Shown here piece after piece: positions 57,430 to 64,000 of a DNA stretch of 64,000 bases. The notes beneath the pieces were generated by a model. The model was not told the origin of the DNA, did no database searches, and saw only the letters and a list, made by a program, of their open reading frames with translations. The DNA is taken from NCBI RefSeq assembly GCF_021290925.1, contig NZ_JAJSLX010000005.1, forward strand, positions 1-64,000, in the 5' to 3' direction. This DNA is from Sessilibacter corallicola. GTDB lineage: Bacteria; Pseudomonadota; Gammaproteobacteria; Pseudomonadales; Cellvibrionaceae. Position 1 is the first letter of the stretch, and each line of letters starts with the position of its first letter. The position numbers were made by a program, and so were the translations under genes.

Positions 57430-58224
57430 CTATTCTAATAGGTAGACCCATTCTCCAGATATTGTATTAATATCATCAAATTTTATTTCTTCGGTTTCAT
57501 GTAATTTATTAAATTTAGGTTTACACCTTTTTAAATCGGTAGCTAAGTTTTCTATCCTTTTGTCCATAAATTTTTTTCTCGTTGACATGGGTTTGTTAGA
57601 TAATTTTTTATCCTCAATGATGCTAATTGATATGTTTCTTTCTTGAGTTACTATGTCTACATGATTAAGTAATAAGTTATCGTACCTGGCTGTTAGATGG
57701 CTTAAAAATAATTTAGATGAAAATGAAGATTCTAAATTATTAAAAATATCTTTAAATTCATGATCAATGTTATTAAAGGTGGTTGTGTTGGCGTATAAAG
57801 CGTCGCTAGATATGACTTTGTTTCTGGAGATTAAGAGAGACGTCAAGTCATTTATCGATAGTTCATATTCGTCTAACATGTCTTCTCGAGCCTGGATTAT
57901 TGATTCAGGACTTCCTGGCTTTAGTGGGTCTGGAAAATTTATGTCGAATATTAAATTTTTTCCAATGATACATTCAATCTCTCTCTCTTTGTTTTTATCC
58001 AATATAAATTTATCGGTTGTTGACTTTATTTCATAAATCATTGAAGTTAATTCTAGATTAGCATTTTTCAGTCTTCCCTCTAAGTCCTTTTCTGTGCCGA
58101 TTGATTCCCAATGTTCTCTAATTTCAATGGTCCCGACTATTAAAGGAATGATAGAGAGAATTGGAATAGATAAGATGGTTTTTTTATTGAGTTTTCTTTT
58201 AAGGATAAAAAATATTTTTCTCAT
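57430..58224 (-). CDS. Hypothetical single-pass membrane protein
   Basis: 264 residues, unrecognised. A basic N-terminus precedes one transmembrane segment (about 18-34, 'TILSIPILSIIPLIVGTIEI'), then charged helical, probably coiled-coil-rich sequence containing 'LEGRLKNANLELTSMIYEIK' and 'DKKLSNKPMSTRKKFMDKRI'. Low GC and poor codon match to neighbours suggest transferred DNA. Divergent from the CsgG-like gene. Confidence 0.75.
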   Translation of the reverse strand: MRKIFFILKRKLNKKTILSIPILSIIPLIVGTIEIREHWESIGTEKDLEGRLKNANLELTSMIYEIKSTTDKFILDKNKEREIECIIGKNLIFDINFPDPLKPGSPESIIQAREDMLDEYELSINDLTSLLISRNKVISSDALYANTTTFNNIDHEFKDIFNNLESSFSSKLFLSHLTARYDNLLLNHVDIVTQERNISISIIEDKKLSNKPMSTRKKFMDKRIENLATDLKRCKPKFNKLHETEEIKFDDINTISGEWVYLLE

Positions 58225-58404
58225 AATTTTTTACCAGGATGTTGGTTGTTTGGTGATTTTTCTATTGCTGAATAATTTTGATTAATTTTTATAACACAAA
58301 AATTGTACAATAAATTATTTGTAGCTTATATCATAAGACTGATTGGGTATGTAAGTTATGTCGTTATTTGTCGATACGGAAAATTTCTTAAAGGGGAAAG
58401 TAAT

Positions 58405-59322
58405 ATGATTCTGAGTAATGTATTATCTGTAATTATATGTAATAACTATAAAAAAATGGCTTTCGCTTTTTTTATAGCTTTTTTAATTGGGTGTGCCGCG
58501 CAACCAATTCCTTTGGCTCCTAATCCTCCAGGTACTCGTTGGCAGTTAACAGAGGAAGTTGTTAGGCGAGATATACCAGTACCTTCTTCAGAGTGGGTTT
58601 CCAAGCACAAAAGTTTGGAAGGAAAAATAATTGGTATTCGTGATTTTGGTGGTGATCCTTCAGGTGGTCCGCTAGCATCTCAGCAAGTTGCACAAAAGCT
58701 TCTCAAGTTTAAAAGTAGATATGGATTGAAGGAAGTAATTGATAGATCTCAGATAAATACAATTAAGTCAGAGTTAGAATTGAGGGATGGTAACTTTACA
58801 AATTTGTCTGATAAAGATCAGGCGAAAAGAATAGGTAAGCTAATTAGCGCAGATTACATATTGGATGGAAACGTTATTGAGTATTCTAGCGATCAAAAGA
58901 TAATTGCATTACAGCGTGTCTTTAAAAGAGGTGAATATGATCGTTATGAATCTGAGTATAATGATTTTGTTTCAGAGTTATTAGTTACTGAGAATAAAAT
59001 AAAATCTGACTTAGGCGGAAAAATTTTGGCAACTACTGCCTTAGGAAAACCTGCGCAAGATCAACTTGCGGAAATACGAAGGCTCAGAAAGGATACGCTT
59101 ACTCCTGATGCGATAAGAGAAGACCTTGAATATAAACAGAAATCAGAGACAAGAAATATTGTTTCTGTTGGTATAGCAGCTAGATTGATTAATGTAAATA
59201 CTGGTGAGTATATGTGGTTATACAACGTTGAAGACAGAGGTTTTAGCACGACGGAGACGATGGATAATGCTGTCGATAAATTAATAGGTTCTCTTTTTCA
59301 ACATACAGAACAAAAAATTTAA
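58405..59322 (+). CDS. CsgG-like outer-membrane lipoprotein
   Basis: About 305 residues. The start at 58405 is set by AAGGGGAAAG; translation from the upstream frame start at 58303 has no such site. Lipobox 'FLIGC' is near residue 30. The mature protein shows 'GKIIGIRDFGGDP', 'EVIDRSQINTIKSELELRDG', 'SADYILDGNVIEYS' and a C-terminal 'GIAARLINVNTGEYMWLYNVEDRG', the pattern of CsgG/curli-pore-like and related lipoproteins. No curli subunit gene is adjacent. Low GC like its neighbour. Confidence 0.82.
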   Translation: MILSNVLSVIICNNYKKMAFAFFIAFLIGCAAQPIPLAPNPPGTRWQLTEEVVRRDIPVPSSEWVSKHKSLEGKIIGIRDFGGDPSGGPLASQQVAQKLLKFKSRYGLKEVIDRSQINTIKSELELRDGNFTNLSDKDQAKRIGKLISADYILDGNVIEYSSDQKIIALQRVFKRGEYDRYESEYNDFVSELLVTENKIKSDLGGKILATTALGKPAQDQLAEIRRLRKDTLTPDAIREDLEYKQKSETRNIVSVGIAARLINVNTGEYMWLYNVEDRGFSTTETMDNAVDKLIGSLFQHTEQKI

Positions 59323-59537
59323 TGCCATCCAAGTGGTTGCCTAAATTTTGGTTGATAATTGCTCTTGGATAGACAGTGTAGTTTCATGCTTTAGAATCGG
59401 TATTAACAGAATATTTAGGCGTGTCGACTATTGCGACTGATCCAGATGAATATCCGCTAATTTGTTCTAATTGTGCAGTTGTGCCTCAGACAGAAAGCCA
59501 GCAAGTAGAAGAGCGTGAGCTTGGGGAAGTAGAATAG
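59322..59537 (+). pseudogene. Decayed small exported ORF overlapping the CsgG-like gene
   Basis: The ATG overlaps the previous stop as TAATG. The frame begins with a signal-like 'MPSKWLPKFWLIIALG' and is then stopped by TAG at 59370-59372 and again at 59379-59381. It continues open through 'FHALESVLTEYLG', 'DEYPLICSNCAVVPQ' and 'ELGEVE' to a third TAG at 59535-59537. The coupling and the coherent frame suggest a lost partner of the lipoprotein, but chance cannot be ruled out. Confidence 0.4.
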
Positions 59538-59560
59538 AGAAAAATTTTAACGTTGTTAAT

Positions 59561-59593
59561 AAAAAGCCAGCTTATTACTAAGCTGGCTTTTTT
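59561..59593. terminator. Bidirectional terminator
   Basis: AAAAAGCCAGCTT / AAGCTGGCTTTTTT with a short loop; it serves the CsgG-like gene and the convergent RND gene. Confidence 0.95.
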
Positions 59594-59602
59594 GTTGTGA
59601 AT

Positions 59603-61960
59603 TTAATGCGCAGGAGCGGCTTTTTTCGGATACAGCAAACAGGCAATGGCAGGTAATAAAATAAGTGCGCCTAACATGTTCCAGATGAACATAAAGGTTA
59701 GGAGTATGCCCATGTCTGCCTGGAATTTAATGGGTGAGAATACCCAAAAGACAACGCCAATGGCTAAGGTGAATCCGGTGAAGGCAACGGATTTTCCGGT
59801 GCTCTGTAAGGTTTCTAAATAGGCTTCTGCCAAAGAGTGGCCTTTTGATAGGTACGTCTGTAATTTGGAGTAAATATAAATTCCGTAATCCACACCCACA
59901 CCAACGCCCAAAGCAATAACGGGAAGGGTTGCGACTTTTACACCAATGCCAAATTGAGACATTAATGCCTGGCAGAGAATCGACGTTAACGCCAATGGTG
60001 TGATGATACAAATAACCGTGCGGATAGAGCGGAAGGTTAATAAGCACAAAATACTCACCACCGAATACACCCAAATCAACATTTTGTATTGCGCGGTTTC
60101 AATAACTTCATTGGTCGCGGCTTCAAATCCTGCTGGGCCTGCGGCCATTAAAAAGTCGACGCTGTCTAATGGGTTTTCATCGATAAATTGTTCGATCGCC
60201 GCTGTGAGTGTTTTCAGTGTCTCTGCTTTGTGATCGTTCAAATAAATAATAACGGGCAACAAAGAGCAGGTATTATTCATCAAGCCCGATGGCACATGGG
60301 CAAGGGAGGCATTAATCACAAACTGATTACGGCTGATTGATTGCCATTTAAGATTGCGTTCGTTCAGACCTGCGGTAACCCGTTTGGAAACATCCACTAA
60401 CGAGACGCTGGATTGAACACCGGGAACACCTTTTAAATAGAACTGAAAACGATCCACGTAAGAGAGCGTATCAAAACTGCTGCATTGCTCTTGCGTGGTG
60501 GTTGCCATTACCACGAACACATCACTGGAAGTAGAAAAGTTTTCGGTAATAAATGTGTTGTCGGAATTGTATCTCGAATCTGGGCGTAATTCCGGTGCAC
60601 CTTTATCGAGGTCGCCAATTTTTAAATCTTGGCTGAGGTACAAACCACCTGCCAGAAAACAAACGGCAATGGCGATGGCTGTGTAAGAACCTTTGGTTTC
60701 GGCAAACACAGACAGAAAGTGCCAGCGTGAGTTTTTCTTTTCGATATTTACTTTTGCTCGGTTAATGGCTCTTTTACCAACGCCAACATAACTCATCAGT
60801 AGCGGTAAAAACATTAGGTTGGTCAACACAATGACCGCAACACCAATCGACGCCGCTACCGCCAAATCTTTAATCACCTGAATTTCAATTACCATCAATG
60901 TGATAAAACCAATGGCGTCTGAAATCAGCGCGGTTAAACCCGGTGTGTAAATAGTTTTAAATGCGTGGCGAGAAGCATCGAGTTTATCGTCGCCGTTGGT
61001 GGCCGAGGCGAGTGTAATGGTGTTAACAATTTGTACACCGTGACTCACGGCAATAGCAAATACCAAAAACGGCACCAGCATAGAATAAGGATCAATTCCG
61101 TAACCGAGTGTACTTAAAATACCCAGCTGCCAAATAACCGCAGCGAGTGAACACAGCAGCGGGATAATTGAACCCATAACACTGCCGGAGTACAAATACA
61201 GCAGAATTAACGTAATGATAATTGCGACTGCAAAAAACAGAGCCACTTGCACGGAGCCATCGATCAGATCGCCGATGATTTTTGCAAAACCGGTGATGTG
61301 AATAGAGATCTCATTGGAAGAGTATTTATCTCGGATTAATTCTTCCAGTTGATTGGAAAAATCCTGATAATTTAATTTTTCACCGGTATCGGGATTGGTA
61401 TCAAACAACGGCACCTGAATTAACGCAGAGCGAAAATCGTTGGCGACCAAAATGCCTACTTGGCCCGAGCGTAAAATATTGATTCGAATTTGTTCCAGGC
61501 TTTCGGGTGAGCCATCGTACTTTGGTGGAATAACCGGACCGCCAACAAAACCTTCTTCAGTGACTTCCGTCCAGCGAACGTTGGGTGTCCACAAAGATTT
61601 TAAGGCAGAGCGATCAACGCCCGGAATAAAGAAAACTTCGTCGGTCACTTGCTTTAATGTTTCTTGGAACTCGGCGCTGAATATATCGCCGTTTTTGGCG
61701 GCGACAACCACTCGAATACTGTTGCCAAGTCCGGCGAGATCATCGCGGTACTCGATATAATTTTCTACATAAGGGTGCGACGACGGAATCATTTTAATAA
61801 AACTGGCGTCGGGCCGAATTTTCGAAGCTTGCCAAGCAAGAACAACGGTAATTAATAAGAAAATAAACAGTAGGGTTTTGCGGAAAGAAAACAGCAACCA
61901 CTCAGACAGTTTTTCGCTGGTATAGATTGGCCAAAGTAAAATGGAAGACAGCTTATTCAT
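59603..61960 (-). CDS. RND/MMPL-family transporter
   Basis: A 785-residue hydrophobic exporter of the MMPL / hydrophobe-amphiphile efflux type with two repeats of one plus five transmembrane segments. TM1 is near 27-45, the first periplasmic loop 'DASFIKMIPSSHPYVENYIEYRDDLAG' is typical, and 'PFLVFAIAVSHGVQIVNTI' and 'LPVIALGVGVGVDYGIYIYSKL' are the conserved TM4-type segments with proton-relay polar residues. AAGGA precedes the ATG. Two bases after the YCF48-like gene, forming a pair known from many gammaproteobacteria. Lipid or hydrophobic cargo is likely. Confidence 0.95.
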   Translation of the reverse strand: MNKLSSILLWPIYTSEKLSEWLLFSFRKTLLFIFLLITVVLAWQASKIRPDASFIKMIPSSHPYVENYIEYRDDLAGLGNSIRVVVAAKNGDIFSAEFQETLKQVTDEVFFIPGVDRSALKSLWTPNVRWTEVTEEGFVGGPVIPPKYDGSPESLEQIRINILRSGQVGILVANDFRSALIQVPLFDTNPDTGEKLNYQDFSNQLEELIRDKYSSNEISIHITGFAKIIGDLIDGSVQVALFFAVAIIITLILLYLYSGSVMGSIIPLLCSLAAVIWQLGILSTLGYGIDPYSMLVPFLVFAIAVSHGVQIVNTITLASATNGDDKLDASRHAFKTIYTPGLTALISDAIGFITLMVIEIQVIKDLAVAASIGVAVIVLTNLMFLPLLMSYVGVGKRAINRAKVNIEKKNSRWHFLSVFAETKGSYTAIAIAVCFLAGGLYLSQDLKIGDLDKGAPELRPDSRYNSDNTFITENFSTSSDVFVVMATTTQEQCSSFDTLSYVDRFQFYLKGVPGVQSSVSLVDVSKRVTAGLNERNLKWQSISRNQFVINASLAHVPSGLMNNTCSLLPVIIYLNDHKAETLKTLTAAIEQFIDENPLDSVDFLMAAGPAGFEAATNEVIETAQYKMLIWVYSVVSILCLLTFRSIRTVICIITPLALTSILCQALMSQFGIGVKVATLPVIALGVGVGVDYGIYIYSKLQTYLSKGHSLAEAYLETLQSTGKSVAFTGFTLAIGVVFWVFSPIKFQADMGILLTFMFIWNMLGALILLPAIACLLYPKKAAPAH

Positions 61961-61962
61961 GA

Positions 61963-63039
61963 TTATTCCTTACCGAGCGTAATGCGAGTGATGCCGGTTT
62001 CACCGGTAAGTACCAGTGTATTTCCTGTAAAAACGAGCGAGCTAAATGAGCGTAGTTGTCGTTCTCCAACGGGAGAAAACCCAGTTGAATTCTGTCGCAA
62101 TAACGCACCGCCTTGACCGGCCAAAATAAGCTTGTTGTCAACGGCAATGGCGTCGTTGATCGTTGCTTCGGTGCTCAGAGAGACAGGCTCCCAACGGTTG
62201 TTTAATTCATCGTAACGGAAGCTGTGGCCAACCAAGCCGAAAATATAAAGCGCGTCGGTTTCCACTGCCGAAAAATAGGAGCCGTAGTAAGGTGCTTCTA
62301 ACTGCTGCCAAGAATTGCCTTGATCGTCACTGGTGATGATGAGTCCGGCTTCGCCGAGTAACAGTAATCGGCCCGACTTTAACTGGTACACGCGATTGAT
62401 GTGTAAACCGTCTGGATTGGGTAAGCGGTGGCCGAGGTAATTCCAACTGTTGCCACCATCTTGGGTTGACAGCAAAATCCCGTAAGCACCCGTAATAAAA
62501 CCGGTGTTAGCGTCGGTAAATAAAACGTCTAACAGCGGCGACGTGGGCCCATCTTCTATGGCAAATACCGCGTCATCGAGTGCGTAAGTGAGGTTTTCAA
62601 TAACCTCTGGATCCGCATTTTCTGCACTCAGTCGTTCGACTTCTTTTTCTAACGCCGATTTTCTCAGTTGGTTAATTTCTCGTCCGGTCAGATTAACTTG
62701 CCAGGTTTCGCCATTGTCAGACGACGATAATACGGCGCCGTCGTGACCGACGGCCCAAGCATTATTGGGGCTAGAAAATTTGATGGCCGTAAGCAGCGTG
62801 CTCACGGGAGCGGGCGCCTGGCGCCATTTCTCGCCGTTGTCATCAGAAAGCAGAATTAAGCCTTGTTCACCGACGCTGATCAATCGTGATTGCGATTGCG
62901 CAACTGAAAGCAACAGTGACTGCTCGGCGTTTTCACGTACAAGGGCGGATTGTTCTAGGCGATCTGCGGCGTACAAGGAAAAAGGAGCAAGGCAAGCGCT
63001 GACTACCAAAAAAACACGAAATATAAAGTTGTTAAGCAT
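61963..63039 (-). CDS. YCF48/BNR-like exported beta-propeller protein
   Basis: A 358-residue secreted protein (signal peptide to about residue 24, 'CLAPFSLYAAD'). At least four BNR-type blades are seen: 'SDDNGEKWRQ', 'SSDNGETWQV', 'TQDGGNSWNY' and 'SDDQGNSWQQ'. Relatives of the photosystem II assembly factor YCF48 often accompany RND transporters as here; the gene is co-transcribed with it. Assigned as a periplasmic partner by context. Confidence 0.92.
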   Translation of the reverse strand: MLNNFIFRVFLVVSACLAPFSLYAADRLEQSALVRENAEQSLLLSVAQSQSRLISVGEQGLILLSDDNGEKWRQAPAPVSTLLTAIKFSSPNNAWAVGHDGAVLSSSDNGETWQVNLTGREINQLRKSALEKEVERLSAENADPEVIENLTYALDDAVFAIEDGPTSPLLDVLFTDANTGFITGAYGILLSTQDGGNSWNYLGHRLPNPDGLHINRVYQLKSGRLLLLGEAGLIITSDDQGNSWQQLEAPYYGSYFSAVETDALYIFGLVGHSFRYDELNNRWEPVSLSTEATINDAIAVDNKLILAGQGGALLRQNSTGFSPVGERQLRSFSSLVFTGNTLVLTGETGITRITLGKE

Positions 63040-63427
63040 GCATCAACCGCTAGTTATTGTTATTGGGTGGCTGCCTCAAAAGGATGGGCCTGATTGAATT
63101 CCGTTCAATATGACAGCATTGAACAAAGCTCAAGCTTGCGCTATTTGTAGGGAATTGGCCAATAACAAATAGCACCAGTTTTGGTGACAAAATTTTCCAA
63201 AAACCCTTGTGAGACGTGAGTTATAGGGTATCAATAAGGACGAATTTTATAGCTTTTACCGTCACGAGTCATATCGCTAAAGGGTTATGCGATTACGCTG
63301 TTAATTTGATCAAGCGTTACTTGTGTGGGGTTAGAAATGCTCAAAACAATTGCTCAAAATCGGTGGGGCAGTGGCTGGATTTTGATTGTATAAATCTGAA
63401 AATTTAGGCCATATTTCTTCCTTATTT
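63040..63427. other. Upstream gap of YCF48-like gene
   Basis: About 390 bases. It holds the promoter of the minus-strand unit. A 63-codon frame on the plus strand (63216-63407) has no ribosome site and ends just before the MITE; not accepted. Confidence 0.5.
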
Positions 63428-63697
63428 TATAGGAGCCTCTGATTAACCTCAAAATTACTCAGCGTGATCTCAAGCGTGCAGTTGCAAGGCGACGTTTGCA
63501 ATTAATGGCCGTAGTCCTTAATAAAAACAGCAACGCTGCAAATGTGCGCTTGAGACACGCCCTTCGGGGCCTGCCAGTTTTTTCCTGCTCTGCGTTGTGC
63601 TTTTTCGATTTAACCCGTTAGACCTTCAAAAACACGCCTTAATCAGAAAAAAACTCCTTGGCCTGAGTGATCTTGAGGTTAGTCAGAGGCTCCTATA
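63428..63697. mobile_element. MITE-like element, copy 2, with TA target duplication
   Basis: About 266 bases, about 95 percent identical to 18051-18321, in the same orientation. Terminal inverted repeats of about 33 bases (three mismatches) and flanking TA dinucleotides at 63428-63429 and 63696-63697 are present. No transposase. Confidence 0.85.
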
Positions 63698-63941
63698 GCT
63701 ATTATTTTCTCGTCATTAAATAACCCAGCAAGGATTTTTATCCGCTGTGGTTTCTGTCGAGATAAAAGGATTAGTTATCGGCCAGGAAATTTAATGTACC
63801 TTCGCTCGATGATTTTTTCGCTAGATGATTTTATAGGCGATGTTTTGAGATTTAATGCAATCAGTAGTCATTTACTCAGGCACACGGTTGGAGTGCCTGA
63901 GTTTTTTTCTTGTTGATTGACGCGGTTTAAAAATCAGCGCG
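63698..63941. other. Gap with an orphan terminator
   Basis: About 240 bases without a protein gene, ending in the terminator at 63875-63908. It could be a small RNA gene. Confidence 0.4.
63875..63908 (+). terminator. Orphan plus-strand terminator
   Basis: CTCAGGCAC / GTGCCTGAG perfect 9-base stem followed by seven T residues. No coding gene ends before it on the plus strand within the window. Confidence 0.8.
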
Positions 63942-64000
63942 TTAAATTTCCGAAGCTAACACGGTGCCTTGATTAATGGCTCGTTTTGCGTCGAGTTCAG
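63942..64000 (-). CDS. 3' end of a minus-strand gene
   Basis: The last 18 codons of an open frame reading 'ELDAKRAINQGTVLASEI' and then TAA. The gene continues outside the window; not identified. It is too short to be sure it is coding. Confidence 0.4.
   Translation of the reverse strand, partial: ELDAKRAINQGTVLASEI

Noticed and set aside
63216-63407. 63-codon frame before MITE copy 2
   Set aside because: No ribosome site, no recognisable domain, ends against the element.

Overview
The window reads as chromosome of a marine-type, moderately AT-rich gammaproteobacterium. The pointers are a 5S rRNA tail, an ImuA-ImuB-DnaE2 mutagenesis cassette, complete FadB/FadA and EtfBA beta-oxidation genes, a TonB-dependent receptor, and many secreted repeat proteins. 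I cannot place it to genus. There are no tRNAs, no CRISPR array, no phage and no intact transposase.

Layout. 1-118 is the end of an rRNA operon and its terminator. 650-6050 holds two tandem lipoproteins (cadherin-like plus beta-propeller) that share promoter and 5' half almost exactly. 6704-8161 is a lone DUF3360-type membrane protein. 8760-17640 is an old duplication: two secreted PKD-domain proteins, each behind a similar structured leader, flank a TonB-dependent receptor, and one copy also carries a HEAT-like exported protein. 18051-18321 is a MITE-like element with a second copy at 63428-63697. 18357-24107 is the SOS-controlled imuA-imuB-dnaE2 operon with a LexA box laid over its promoter.

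24303-25109 is a SIMPL-domain exported protein. 25196-30195 is the most interesting locus: a tight six-gene minus-strand operon encoding a haem-oxygenase-like diiron enzyme, a LuxI/FeeM-like GNAT, a ferritin-like diiron protein, a DUF2817 metallohydrolase, a PLP dehydratase-fold enzyme and an EamA exporter. It looks like an undescribed small-molecule pathway. 31151-35400 holds a MOSC protein, a heat-shock sHSP with a sigma32 promoter and possible RNA thermometer, an acyltransferase-3 and an unassigned protein. 35837-43253 carries three tandem subtilase-like secreted proteins, the first broken by a one-base frameshift.

43603-56577 is a fatty-acid degradation district: acyl-CoA dehydrogenase, SCP2, FadD, DUF2889, enoyl-CoA hydratase, EtfBA and FadBA. 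Embedded in it are a small secreted-looking or lectin-like protein and an unusual NlpC/P60-like plus DTW-domain fusion. 57150-59540 is an AT-rich island with a membrane-anchored protein, a CsgG-like lipoprotein and a decayed small ORF. 59603-63039 is a YCF48-like/RND (MMPL) exporter pair. The window closes with the second MITE, an orphan terminator and the last codons of a minus-strand gene.

All family calls come from motifs read by eye. No database search or fold prediction was run.
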